A stretch of 64,000 nt of DNA from assembly GCA_002370555.1 (NCBI GenBank), contig AP014718.1, forward strand, positions 434,001 through 498,000. Reading direction: 5' to 3'. A model generated the notes under the pieces. That model did no database searches. It saw nothing but the letters and a program-made list of their open reading frames with translations, and had not been told where the DNA came from. A program made the position numbers and the translations under genes. Shown piece after piece: positions 18,344 to 26,721 of this stretch. Each line of letters starts with the position of its first letter. The first letter of the stretch is position 1. This DNA comes from Arthrobacter sp. Hiyo4. GTDB lineage: Bacteria; Actinomycetota; Actinomycetes; Actinomycetales; Micrococcaceae.

Positions 18344-19263
18344 GCCGTCCCCGCAGTTCGGAGCGGTGCCAAGGCCTGCGCCAGACGCCCTCGGAGCGCA
18401 GCAGCCTCACCGGCGAAGGCGCGCTGATGCTCAACGTAGGCCGCTTTGCCTTCCGCGGTTTCGATCCGAATGGGTGGGTAGCCCCACTCCGCGAGGTCGT
18501 AGGGGGAGGCCTGCATGTCCATGGCCCGGATCCGCCAGGACAGTTCGAAGCAATCCATGACCAGTTCGCTGGGAAGCGCGGGGAGCAGTTTGTACGCCCA
18601 CTTGTAGAGGTCCATGTTGGCGTGCAGGCAGCCCGGCTGTTCCATGTGCCGCTGGTTTTCGCGGCTGGGCGCCAGTTCGTTCAGTGCAATCGCGTCGGGC
18701 GTGTAAAAGCGGAAGGCGTCGAAGTGTGAGCACCGGATCCGGTTGTCCTCTACCACTTTGTCCGTGCCAGCCGAACCCAGCCTCAGCTGCAGGTATTCAT
18801 GGCGCAGGTCGAATTTGTCCTGGCGGTAGACCATGGCCCATTCGTGCAGCCCGAAGCAGCCGAACTGCGCGGGCCGGGCAGCGGTGCCGCGAAGAATGAT
18901 GTCCGCGAAGGCCACAGCCTCGTGCCGGTCGACCAGGAACCGGGCGCGGTCAAATGTCACGGCAGGGGTTCCTGGCGGCAGCCCAAGGGAGGCGAGTTCG
19001 CCGTCGTCGAGCGTTTTGTAGTGCCTCCAGCCCATGCGCGCGGACGCCGCTTCAGCGGTCAGTACGACGCCGGATCCCGGGTGCCAGCGCAGCAGTTGGC
19101 CAGGCTTCTGGGTGTAGTAAGTGAAAAGAAAGTCTTCAACCGGGTGCTTCCGACCTGCCGAGCGGCGGGCAAGGTAGGGATCCGAGTAACGGCGGACGCG
19201 TTGGGCGTGCGCTTCTTCGCGGGCACGCCAGGCCTCGGCCGTCAGCAGGCTACGTTGCTCCAC
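18340..19263 (-). CDS. Conserved protein often annotated 3-methyladenine DNA glycosylase
   Basis: An intact protein of 307 residues: VEDFLFTYYTQKPGQLLRWH, RMGWRHYKTLDDGE, FDLRHEYLQLRLGS, HFDAFRFYTPDA and ANMDLYKWAYKL. Actinobacterial homologues carry the name 3-methyladenine DNA glycosylase, but I see no helix-hairpin-helix GPD motif or AAG-type active site, so the name should be treated with caution. GTG 19263 overlaps the end of the upstream SSI-like gene by 14 bases and its TGA overlaps the downstream SSI-like start. It is thus translationally coupled to two SSI-like proteins, an odd setting for a DNA repair enzyme. Confidence 0.6.
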   Translation of the reverse strand: MEQRSLLTAEAWRAREEAHAQRVRRYSDPYLARRSAGRKHPVEDFLFTYYTQKPGQLLRWHPGSGVVLTAEAASARMGWRHYKTLDDGELASLGLPPGTPAVTFDRARFLVDRHEAVAFADIILRGTAARPAQFGCFGLHEWAMVYRQDKFDLRHEYLQLRLGSAGTDKVVEDNRIRCSHFDAFRFYTPDAIALNELAPSRENQRHMEQPGCLHANMDLYKWAYKLLPALPSELVMDCFELSWRIRAMDMQASPYDLAEWGYPPIRIETAEGKAAYVEHQRAFAGEAAALRGRLAQALAPLRTAGTA

Positions 19264-19813
19264 CGCTGGCACCCAGGACGTCCTGGGCTGCGTTCCAGGC
19301 ACCGATTTCGCAGCCGTTGGTGCGCGCGAACGTGGCATCCACGGGAGTATCGTCCACAATCCCGGTGACCGTGGCGGTCTGCGGGCCGCCGTATTGTTCG
19401 GTGCAGGCCACGTCTTTGCTCTTGGGGCCGGGCTGAGGAGCGCAGCGTTGTTCTTGAGGGCAGCGCACGCAGCCTCCGGCCTGGGGTGCTTGCTCTCAGC
19501 CGTGGGGAGGCCGCCGCGGCAGACCAGCGTGAAGTTCACTGCCGCTTCGGCGGGAGAGGGCCTGACCATGATGGCAAGCTCGGCGTTGCCGGCGCCGGGC
19601 CTGCCGTCGGGGCCGGGGGTGCGGAAGGGGACGGCGCGGGGACGGTGGTCTCGGTGTCCGGAACGGGGGCCCGGAGGTGCCCGGGCTGGCGGAGGAGCTG
19701 GTTGTGGGGCTGGCGGATGAAGAAGTCCCGTTCCCGTCAGGCGTGCCCGTACAGGCGGCAAGCCCGGCAATGGCGAGGACCGCCAGCAATGGCCGTACTG
19801 TTCGCAAATGCAT
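19250..19813 (-). CDS. SSI-like lipoprotein (two breaks)
   Basis: ATG 19813 follows AGGAGGGCC. The N-terminus LLAVLAIAGLAACTG is a lipobox signal, then comes a Ser/Thr/Pro linker in which the frame shifts near 19670. The domain reads VNFTLVCRGGLP, EAACAALKN, then after another loss near 19436 DVACTEQYGGPQTATVTG and ARTNGCEIGAW. The four cysteines match the two disulfides of subtilisin inhibitor-like proteins. The stop TAG 19252-19250 lies inside the next gene. The protein would be surface-anchored, facing the same compartment as the secreted subtilase. The putative P1 residue is Glu. Confidence 0.7.
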
Positions 19814-19869
19814 GGGCCCTCCTAGGTTGCTGCCATTTTACGCCTTGGCGGGTTACTCCCTTGCCGCAT

Positions 19870-20352
19870 TTACTCCCCGACGGGTTGCCCATTGGATCCG
19901 GCGGTGGCGGCGATGAGCCCCATCATGGATTTGTGCAGCGCGCCCACCTGCTCACGGGTCAGCCCCAGGCGTTCCATCATGGTGCCCGGGACGGCAATGG
20001 CCTGCTGACGCAGCGCGGCGCCGGCCGGGGTCAGGCCCACGGCAAGGGTCCGTTCGTTTCCGTCCACCCGTTGGCGGGTGACAAAGCCGGCCTCCTCCAG
20101 CCGCCGAAGCAGAGGTGAGATGGTGGCCGGGGCCTGCGCCAGGGCTTCACTGATGCTGCGCAGGGTGCGGGGTGCTGATTCCCACAGGCACAGCATCACG
20201 AGATATTGCGGGTGGGTGAGTCCGAGCTTTTCGAGGACGGGCTTGTAGGCGCCCACCACGCTTCTGGATGCCACGGTGAGGGCAAAACAAAGCTGTTGCT
20301 CCAAGGGGAGGTCATCGTCCTGCTGCCGCGCAGCGCCGGGGCGTACCGTCAT
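19870..20352 (-). CDS. MarR-family regulator, OhrR-like
   Basis: The 160-residue protein has the winged helix core (LTHPQYLVMLCLWE, SISEALAQAPATISPLLRRL, VTRQRVDGNER). The N-terminal EQQLCFALTVASRSVVGAY carries the cysteine of OhrR, the peroxide-sensing MarR group in which oxidation of this cysteine releases DNA. No ohr gene is adjacent. A palindrome TTAGTGCACTAA lies 17 bases before the start, so self-regulation and control of the divergent small gene at 20434 are likely. Intact frame. Confidence 0.8.
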   Translation of the reverse strand: MTVRPGAARQQDDDLPLEQQLCFALTVASRSVVGAYKPVLEKLGLTHPQYLVMLCLWESAPRTLRSISEALAQAPATISPLLRRLEEAGFVTRQRVDGNERTLAVGLTPAGAALRQQAIAVPGTMMERLGLTREQVGALHKSMMGLIAATAGSNGQPVGE

Positions 20353-20368
20353 GACATTCCTCCAATAG

Positions 20369-20380
20369 TTAGTGCACTAA
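20369..20380. promoter_or_regulatory. Palindromic operator TTAGTGCACTAA
   Basis: A perfect 12-base palindrome lies between the OhrR-like gene and the divergent small gene. Its position right before the regulator start and in the likely promoter of 20434 fits a MarR-family operator controlling both directions. Confidence 0.65.
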
Positions 20381-20433
20381 TTGTTAGCGTACACTGGTGT
20401 GAGTATTTGGGTTCTATCGAAGGGTTCACTTTC

Positions 20434-20676
20434 ATGGGCAAGGACAAAGCGGCGGACAGGGGCAACGCAACCCAGCGGTTTATGCGCGCAACCGGCAAGC
20501 TCAGGGCGATTTTCGGCCCGGCCAACCGCAGTTCCCTGGTGCATGACATGACCGAAGAGAACCGGGCACTCCTGGTTCAGCGCGAACGGGAATCCCAGCA
20601 ATGGGAAACGGTCACCCGCCCGGACGGCAGCACCTATGTTGTGCCCAGGAACCCGGACGACCAGTCCCTCCGCTGA
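20434..20676 (+). CDS. Small protein, paralogue of 20799 gene (FMRATxxLR motif)
   Basis: An 80-residue basic-to-acidic protein. ATG 20434 begins MGKDKAADRGNATQRFMRAT, then GKLRAIFGPANRSS, EENRALLVQRE and WETVTRPDGSTYVVPRN. The core FMRATxxLRxxFGPAxR and the C-terminal beta-like DGxxYxV pattern recur in the next gene, so the two are tandem duplicates. No membrane segment or known domain is evident. The OhrR-like operator upstream suggests peroxide or stress control (inference). Confidence 0.7.
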   Translation: MGKDKAADRGNATQRFMRATGKLRAIFGPANRSSLVHDMTEENRALLVQRERESQQWETVTRPDGSTYVVPRNPDDQSLR

Positions 20677-20798
20677 CCCGCCCCACCATGCCCAACCTCA
20701 CCAGACCCATTTTCGGGCGGCGGGCGTAAAATAAGGGCACTGACTTCACAAGGAGGCAGTGGCTCTTTCGCCCGCAACGCGGGAAGGGGGTGGAAACA

Positions 20799-21014
20799 AT
20801 GGGACATGTGCTCACCGGTTTTATGCGCGCGACTGACAGGCTCCGCTTTGTCTTCGGGCCGGCAACGCGTCTGGACACGGATGCGCCCGTGGTTCACAAG
20901 CATGATGAGTTCGAGCAGGCCTCTGACGAGGACCTTTCCCACTTCGTGGTGGAAACCGATTCCGAAGGTCATCACTACGCTGTGCGCCGCGAAGAATTGG
21001 ACAAACAGGGCTGA
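20799..21014 (+). CDS. Small protein, paralogue of 20434 gene
   Basis: A 71-residue protein. ATG 20799 lies eight bases after AAGGGGG. MGHVLTGFMRATDRLRFVFG and PATRLD share the core of its upstream neighbour; the second half EDLSHFVVETDSEGHHYAVR is acidic. A gap of 122 bases separates the two, so it may have its own promoter. Function unknown. The stop lies two bases before a family A palindrome. Confidence 0.7.
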   Translation: MGHVLTGFMRATDRLRFVFGPATRLDTDAPVVHKHDEFEQASDEDLSHFVVETDSEGHHYAVRREELDKQG

Positions 21015-21015
21015 A

Positions 21016-21090
21016 ACAAAAGCAACGCGGGGTCACTTCCTGCCCGATAACCTTCGTTCATAGGGCCGGAAGTGACCCCGCGTTGTTTGT
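21016..21090. repeat. Palindromic element, family A, copy 3
   Basis: Left arm with AAGCAACGCGGGGTCACTTCC and right arm GGAAGTGACCCCGCGTTG surround a loop that differs from the other two copies. It fills the space between the small paralogue and convergent lysC. Confidence 0.9.
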
Positions 21091-21105
21091 AGAGCGTGGC
21101 TTGGG

Positions 21106-22464
21106 CTAGCGCCCGGTGCCGCCGTAGACGGTTGCCTCGTCCTCGCTGTCCAGGTCGAAGGCCTTGTGGATTGCCCGGACGGCGTCATCGAGGAGATCGG
21201 CGTGTGTCACCACGGAGATCCGGATTTCCGAGGTGGAGATCATGTTGATGTTGATCCCGGCATCGGACAGGGCCTTGAAGAACGTCGCCGAGACGCCCGG
21301 GTGTGACCGCATGCCGGCCCCGATCAGGGACAGCTTGCCGATCTGTTCGTTGTATTCGATGTTCTCGAACCCAATGTCCGGCTGCGCGGCCTTGAGCGCT
21401 TCCAGGGCCTCCGCGCCTTCGACGATAGGGAGGGTGAAGGAAATATCCGTCCGGCCCGTGCCGTGCGTGGAAACGTTCTGTACGATCATATCGATGTTCG
21501 AGTGGGCGTCGGCAATGACCTGGAAGATCGCGGCCGCCTTGCCGGGGATGTCCGGGACACCCACCACAGTGACCTTGGCTTCGGAACGGTCGTGTGCAAC
21601 GCCGGAGATGATTGGCTGCTCCAAGGCAACTCCCTCTTGAGTGGTGATCTTGTCTTCGGCGCTGGGTATGACCCAGGTGCCTTCGTTCTGGCTGAATGAG
21701 GACCGGACATGCAGGGGCACGCCGAACCGGCGCGCGTATTCAACGCAGCGCAGGTGCAGGATCTTCGCACCGGACGCCGCGAGTTCCAGCATTTCCTCGC
21801 TGGAGATGGTGTCGATTTTCTGGGCGGAAGGCACCACGCGGGGGTCCGCGGTATAGATGCCGTCAACGTCGGTGTAGATCTCGCAGACATCGGCATCGAG
21901 TGCGGCCGCAAGCGCGACGGCGGTGGTGTCAGAGCCGCCGCGGCCCAGGGTGGTGATCTCGTTGGTGCTCCGGCTCATGCCCTGGAAGCCGGCGACGATC
22001 GCGATGTGCCCCTTGTCCAGGGCCGTGCGGATGCGGTGCGGATCGACGTCGATAATGCGCGCCTTGCCGTGGATGCCGTCCGTGATCATGCCGGCCTGGG
22101 AGCCGGTGAAGGACTGTGCTGAGGCGCCGAACTTGTTGATGGCCATGGCCAGCAGGGCCATGGAGATCCTCTCACCGGCGGAGAGGAGCATGTCCATCTC
22201 GCGGGCGGGGGCGGAGTCTGTCACCTGGGCGGCGAGGTCCAGCAGTTCGTCGGTGGTGTCGCCCATGGCCGAAACGACCACCACCACTTCGTTGCCGGCC
22301 CGCTGCGCGTCGACCACGCGCTTGGCAACGCGCTTGACACCCTCGGCATCCGACACGGAGGAGCCGCCGAACTTCTGCACAATCAGCTGTTTGGTCACGG
22401 CAGTGCCTTCGGGCAGCTCCTGTGGCTGCGTTGCTGTGTGCACTTCGGAAGTGGGCGTACTCAT
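21106..22464 (-). CDS. lysC: Aspartate kinase
   Basis: LysC phosphorylates aspartate, the first step towards lysine, threonine, methionine and diaminopimelate. The protein is intact: [60 protein letters not shown] and two C-terminal ACT domains ([28 protein letters not shown]) for feedback control. ATG 22464 gives 452 residues with a non-conserved 22-residue leader; the in-frame GTG 22398 would give the family-like start [12 protein letters not shown], so the start is uncertain. No asd gene follows; the downstream side is a family A palindrome. Confidence 0.93.
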   Translation of the reverse strand: MSTPTSEVHTATQPQELPEGTAVTKQLIVQKFGGSSVSDAEGVKRVAKRVVDAQRAGNEVVVVVSAMGDTTDELLDLAAQVTDSAPAREMDMLLSAGERISMALLAMAINKFGASAQSFTGSQAGMITDGIHGKARIIDVDPHRIRTALDKGHIAIVAGFQGMSRSTNEITTLGRGGSDTTAVALAAALDADVCEIYTDVDGIYTADPRVVPSAQKIDTISSEEMLELAASGAKILHLRCVEYARRFGVPLHVRSSFSQNEGTWVIPSAEDKITTQEGVALEQPIISGVAHDRSEAKVTVVGVPDIPGKAAAIFQVIADAHSNIDMIVQNVSTHGTGRTDISFTLPIVEGAEALEALKAAQPDIGFENIEYNEQIGKLSLIGAGMRSHPGVSATFFKALSDAGININMISTSEIRISVVTHADLLDDAVRAIHKAFDLDSEDEATVYGGTGR

Positions 22465-22679
22465 GCGCGTACCTTCACTGGATCAATCGGAGTTCTGGAG
22501 GTCAGGCACGGCCTTGCTGCTGGACGGCGTGACGTGTCAGCCCAGTTTATCGCCGCCTGTGGCCGGACGCGGAATTGTGTCCAAATCTCAGCCTTCCGGC
22601 GGATACTGCGCCCGTCGGCTCAGGCGTAGGCTCATTTAGTGAGTATGCATGAACGGCTTTGGGGACAGTTGCTCGGGAT

Positions 22680-23651
22680 ATGACAGAAAACTGGGACAGA
22701 ATAGGCATTCCGGCCCAGCCGGAAAGCCCGCGCCAGGACGGTATCAGCGCCACAGCGGTGAGCCGCAGCTTCGGGCAGGTGCACGCCGTCGAGCACATGG
22801 ACTTCCATGCTCCGGCGGGAAAAGTCACCGCACTGATCGGCCCCAACGGTGCCGGCAAAACCACGCTGTTGCTCATGCTGGCTTCACTGCTGGCGCCGGA
22901 TTCCGGCACTATCACGGTGGATGGGCTGGATCCGCAGCACCACCGCGCGGAAGTGCGGAAAAGGATTGGCTGGATGCCGGACACCCTGGGCGTGTGGGAG
23001 TCCCTGACCGCCCGTGAGATCCTCACCCAGATAGCCCGTTTCTACCGGCTGCCCAAGGCCCGAATCCCGCAGCGCGTTACAGAGATGCTGGACCGGGTCC
23101 GCCTGAGCGACCTTGCAGACCAGCCGGCCCGTGTCCTGTCCCGGGGGCAGCAGCAGCGCCTCAGCCTGGCCCGCGCACTGATACACGATCCGTCCGTGCT
23201 GCTGCTCGATGAGCCGGCGTCAGGCCTGGACCCGGGATCGCGGGTGGAGCTGCGGGTGATGCTGCGGCAGCTTGCGGCGGAGGGGAAGTCCATTGTGGTC
23301 TCCTCCCACGTGCTCAGCGAGCTGGACGAAATTGCGGACGCAGCGGTGTTCGTCAACCGCGGGAAGACGGTCCGGCACCAGACCACGGACGCGGCTGCCG
23401 CCTCCGGCCGGCGCTACGCCATCTCGGCAACCGACGGCGCAGCGCTCGCCGCCAAACTCGCGGACATGGGCCTGGCGTTCCGGGTTGAGGACGGCCGCCG
23501 GCCGGCCGTCAGCCTGGTGTTGCTAAACGACGACGACGCCGCCCGCCTCCTGCGCGACCTGGTACTGGCCGGCGTCGGGGTCAGCTCCTTTGCCCCCGCT
23601 TCCGGCGCCCTGGAAGAGACTTACCTGAACCTTGAGGGGGAGCGGCGATGA
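22680..23651 (+). CDS. ABC transporter ATP-binding protein
   Basis: A 323-residue ATPase of ABC-2 exporter type. Walker A is GPNGAGKTT, the Q-loop region is GWMPDTLGVWESLT, the signature is the variant LSRGQQQR rather than LSGGQ, Walker B is LLLDEPASGLDPG and the switch histidine is in SSHVLSEL. A C-terminal part of about 90 residues follows. ATG 22680 has only a weak ribosome site. The permease start overlaps its stop by four bases. The substrate is unknown. Confidence 0.88.
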   Translation: MTENWDRIGIPAQPESPRQDGISATAVSRSFGQVHAVEHMDFHAPAGKVTALIGPNGAGKTTLLLMLASLLAPDSGTITVDGLDPQHHRAEVRKRIGWMPDTLGVWESLTAREILTQIARFYRLPKARIPQRVTEMLDRVRLSDLADQPARVLSRGQQQRLSLARALIHDPSVLLLDEPASGLDPGSRVELRVMLRQLAAEGKSIVVSSHVLSELDEIADAAVFVNRGKTVRHQTTDAAAASGRRYAISATDGAALAAKLADMGLAFRVEDGRRPAVSLVLLNDDDAARLLRDLVLAGVGVSSFAPASGALEETYLNLEGERR

Positions 23652-24799
23652 GCCAGCTGAAACAACCAACGCAGCGCCCGCCGGCTTCCGGCTTTGTTGC
23701 CGGCTACCTTGCCGGCATCCGGGATGTGGTGGTCCTGGAACTCAAGCAGCGGCTTCGGTCCCGCGGCTGGTACATCATGCTGGCCATCTGGTTCATCCTG
23801 ACGGGCCTGGTGACCTGGCTGACCTGGGCCAGCTGGAACGCCCAGCGCGAAGCCCAGCGCGCGTACTCGAGCTTTATGCCGCCCGACACCGGACCGGGGT
23901 CCATGATCTTCGAAGTGGTCCTGGCCTTTGTCCTCCTCTTCGCATTGCTGGTGGCGCCCGCACTGTCTGCCAATGCCGTCAACGGCGACCGCGCCGGCGG
24001 GACCCTTGCCATCCTTCAGGTGACCCTGCTCCGTCCCGGGCAGATCCTGTGGGGCAAGTTCTTCGCCGCGTGGGCCGCCGCCCTGGCCTTCCTGGTTGCC
24101 AGCACACCATTCCTGGTCATCGGAGTGGCCCTCGGCGGCATGACGCCCGGCCATGTCATCGTGGCCCTCCTGATGCTCGCTGTTGAGGTGGGTGTGGTAT
24201 CCGCGATCGGCGTCGGAATTTCCGCGCTGGCAGGGCGCCCGCTGTTCTCGATCGTGGTCACGTACCTTGCCGTGGCCGGGCTGGTTTTCGGTTCCCTGAT
24301 TGCCTTCGGCCTGGGCACCGGGCTCTCGCAGGGCACCATCATGGCCAACCAGGCGCAGTACCGCAACTACGAACCGCTGCAGCCGGTACCCGACGAATCA
24401 GCGCCGCAGGAACCGGAGTACACCTGCTCGGGACCGCTGCGTGCCCAGCCAGCCGTGCGCACCGAAAGGGTGGCGTGGATGCTGGCCATGAACCCTTACG
24501 TGGTGGTGGCCGACGCCATCCCCTACCCGGTCCGCGTCAACAGTGGCATGGGCATGTCGTCACCGGTGGGGGCCATCGAATCCATCAGCCAGGGTGCACG
24601 CTACGCCATGGCCGGTCCAGAGGGCACCTACCCCTGCGCCAACGGCGAGGCCAAACCGCGGTACCTGGCACAGTCCACTCCCTTGTGGCCGCTGGGGCTT
24701 GGCCTGCAGCTGCTGCTTGCCGGGCTCCTGATGTGGCTGGGCTGGCGCTCGCTGCGCACCCCGGCGCACAGGCTGGCGCGCGGAACCCGCATCGCCTAG
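23648..24799 (+). CDS. ABC-2 type permease
   Basis: A 383-residue membrane protein, translationally coupled to the ATPase. Hydrophobic segments include YIMLAIWFILTGLVTWL, VVLAFVLLFALLVAPALS, AALAFLVASTPFLVIGVAL, VEVGVVSAIGVGISAL, SIVVTYLAVAGLVFGSLIAF and a C-terminal LGLGLQLLLAGLLMWLGW. A large external loop holds YTCSGPL and TERVAWMLAMNPYVVVADA. This is the pattern of ABC-2 exporters with an extracytoplasmic insert. Substrate unknown. Confidence 0.85.
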   Translation: MSQLKQPTQRPPASGFVAGYLAGIRDVVVLELKQRLRSRGWYIMLAIWFILTGLVTWLTWASWNAQREAQRAYSSFMPPDTGPGSMIFEVVLAFVLLFALLVAPALSANAVNGDRAGGTLAILQVTLLRPGQILWGKFFAAWAAALAFLVASTPFLVIGVALGGMTPGHVIVALLMLAVEVGVVSAIGVGISALAGRPLFSIVVTYLAVAGLVFGSLIAFGLGTGLSQGTIMANQAQYRNYEPLQPVPDESAPQEPEYTCSGPLRAQPAVRTERVAWMLAMNPYVVVADAIPYPVRVNSGMGMSSPVGAIESISQGARYAMAGPEGTYPCANGEAKPRYLAQSTPLWPLGLGLQLLLAGLLMWLGWRSLRTPAHRLARGTRIA

Positions 24800-24943
24800 A
24801 GTCTGCGCAGGCACGGCGCTGGCGCTGGACAGGCCCGCTTCGGCGGATCACGATTGGGTTAGCTGGCCGACGTGGCAGCTGACTGTCGGGCTCGGCCTGT
24901 CCATAGGGATGGAGGCGGCACGTGCCTGATCAGAGCGTGGCGG

Positions 24944-26029
24944 ATGAGTTCCGTGGTTGAAGGGAAAGATCCGGCCGAGGACGACCCTGTGTACGAACCT
25001 ATTGGCGCCGGAAAACACCAGTACGACGACGAAGACGACGCCGGGGAGACCTCGTCCCCGGGCGGCGGCCAGGTCCGGGTGCTCGTTCGCAGTGCGTTGG
25101 CAACGGCGCTGCTTACTGTCCGCTCTGTCCGCTTCTGGTGGCGGAGCGCCGCCATTCTCGGTGCCTGCTGGGGTGCCGGCACGCTGCTGGTGATCGCACT
25201 GGTCACCGGCGGTGACCAGCCGCCGGAATCCCATGCCTGGGTGTACGTGCTCACGGCCGCAATGCTGGTGCTGGTGAGCTGTGTACTCGCTGTCCGGTGG
25301 GGGTACGTGCGGCACTGCGCTGGCCAGGACCCCGTCGAGGGTGCCGTGGACGGCCCGTTGCTGGACTGGGCGTGCAGCAGTGCCAAAGGATTGGTCTTCG
25401 CCAGCGTGTCTGTCGTTTTCCTGCTGCTTCTCGCGTTCTGGTCTGACTCCTCGCCCGCAGTCGCCGGGGTGACGTATGGCCTGATGGTGCTTGAAGTCCT
25501 GGTCTTTGGCGGCATCGGCGCCGGCGCTGGGCAGTGGTTGGAAGGTCAGCGGGGAAAGATTCTGGCGTGGGGCGTCGCAGCGTTGCTTCTGGTTGGAAAT
25601 GTCGTGGCGGTGACGGCCCTGCTGCCCAGCGTTAGGGCGTACGAGCCGGCGTCGGTGGCCATCAACATTCAACGGGACGAGTTCGGCACGGTTGTCTCCT
25701 ATAGGTGTTCGCCGGAGTTCCGTGGCATCGCCGAGATTTACCACACCGAGCGGATCTTCTGGATGGCAACGAGCAATCCGATGGTGCTCCTGGCGCTGCT
25801 TGCCGGTGAAGTCGAGCCTAAGGAGAACGCCTTGGCTTGGCTCCCCGGGGAGCTTCGGAACGCAGCGGAAGGCACCCAGGTTCCTTGTGTGGAGGGGCAG
25901 GAAAAGGATAAGACAGGCGCCGAAATGCCGCTGGCGCTGATCGGCGTTGGCACCCAATCCGGGGCCGCAGGCCTTATGTTGGCAGGCGGCCACCGGGCTG
26001 CCCGACGACGGCTCCACCCTGCCGCCTGA
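24944..26029 (+). CDS. Membrane protein related to the preceding ABC permease
   Basis: About 361 residues. An acidic N-terminus (DPAEDDPVYEP, YDDEDDAGE) is followed by hydrophobic segments LGACWGAGTLLVIALV, VLTAAMLVLVSCVLAV, VSVVFLLLLAFW, VLVFGGIGAGAG and AALLLVGNVVAVTALL. Its late loop YRCSPEF with HTERIFWMATSNPMVLLALL mirrors YTCSGPL / TERVAWMLAMNP in the gene before, so it is a diverged second permease. ATG 24944 lacks a close ribosome site; a GTG at 24922 behind GGAGG is one frame away, so a base may be missing. The C-terminus ends abruptly after one hydrophobic stretch. Confidence 0.65.
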   Translation: MSSVVEGKDPAEDDPVYEPIGAGKHQYDDEDDAGETSSPGGGQVRVLVRSALATALLTVRSVRFWWRSAAILGACWGAGTLLVIALVTGGDQPPESHAWVYVLTAAMLVLVSCVLAVRWGYVRHCAGQDPVEGAVDGPLLDWACSSAKGLVFASVSVVFLLLLAFWSDSSPAVAGVTYGLMVLEVLVFGGIGAGAGQWLEGQRGKILAWGVAALLLVGNVVAVTALLPSVRAYEPASVAINIQRDEFGTVVSYRCSPEFRGIAEIYHTERIFWMATSNPMVLLALLAGEVEPKENALAWLPGELRNAAEGTQVPCVEGQEKDKTGAEMPLALIGVGTQSGAAGLMLAGGHRAARRRLHPAA

Positions 26030-26040
26030 ACCCATCTTTC

Positions 26041-26067
26041 AGATCAGATCAGACCAGATCAGATCAG
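26041..26067. repeat. Short AGATC-type tandem repeat
   Basis: AGATCAGATCAGACCAGATC continues with AGATCAGG, five imperfect copies of a five-base unit. It fills the gap between the convergent permease-like gene and recR and slightly overlaps the recR 3' end. Confidence 0.7.
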
Positions 26068-26658
26068 GGCGTTGCGGCGGCCTTCGAATGCGCGCCCGAG
26101 GGTGACCTCGTCGGCGTACTCAAGATCGCCGCCGACAGGCAGCCCGGAGGCCAGGCGGGTCACCACGATGCCGATGGTCTTCAGCATCCGGGCCAGGTAC
26201 GTGGCCGTTGCTTCGCCTTCGAGGTTGGGGTCGGTGGCGATAATGACTTCCTGGATGGCGCCGTCTTTCAGCCGGGTCAGGAGTTCCCGGATCCGCAGCT
26301 GCTCGGGCCCAACGCCGGCAATGGGGTTGATGGCTCCGCCCAGCACGTGATAGCGGCCGCGGAAGGACCGGGTGCGCTCCACGGCGAGGACGTCCTTAGA
26401 CTCCTCCACGACACAAATTACTGACGGGTCGCGCCGGGGATCCCGGCAGATGTTGCACAGTTCCTGCTCGGTGACGTTGCCGCATACCGTGCAGAACTTC
26501 ACTCGTTCCTTCACCATGGTGATGGCTTCCACGAGCCGCTTCATGTCCTGCGGGTCCGCCTCGAGGATGTGGAAGGCAAGCCGCTGGGCGGATTTGGGAC
26601 CGACACCGGGAAGCCGTCCGAGCTCGTCGATCAGCTCCTGGACTGCACCTTCGTACAC
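26059..26658 (-). CDS. recR: Recombination mediator RecR
   Basis: RecR works with RecF and RecO to load RecA at gaps. The intact 199-residue protein has the helix-hairpin-helix [20 protein letters not shown], a four-cysteine zinc finger (CTVCGN, CNICRD), the Toprim part [15 protein letters not shown] and the end [22 protein letters not shown] 26658 lies 63 bases after the dnaX stop on the same strand, so they are probably co-transcribed. The ybaB gene often found between them is absent. Confidence 0.95.
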   Translation of the reverse strand: MYEGAVQELIDELGRLPGVGPKSAQRLAFHILEADPQDMKRLVEAITMVKERVKFCTVCGNVTEQELCNICRDPRRDPSVICVVEESKDVLAVERTRSFRGRYHVLGGAINPIAGVGPEQLRIRELLTRLKDGAIQEVIIATDPNLEGEATATYLARMLKTIGIVVTRLASGLPVGGDLEYADEVTLGRAFEGRRNALI

Positions 26659-26721
26659 GTTTTCCTCTTTTGGCTTGGCTTGGGTGGTGAATGGAGTTGC
26701 GGGAGTACGTGCGCCAGGAGC

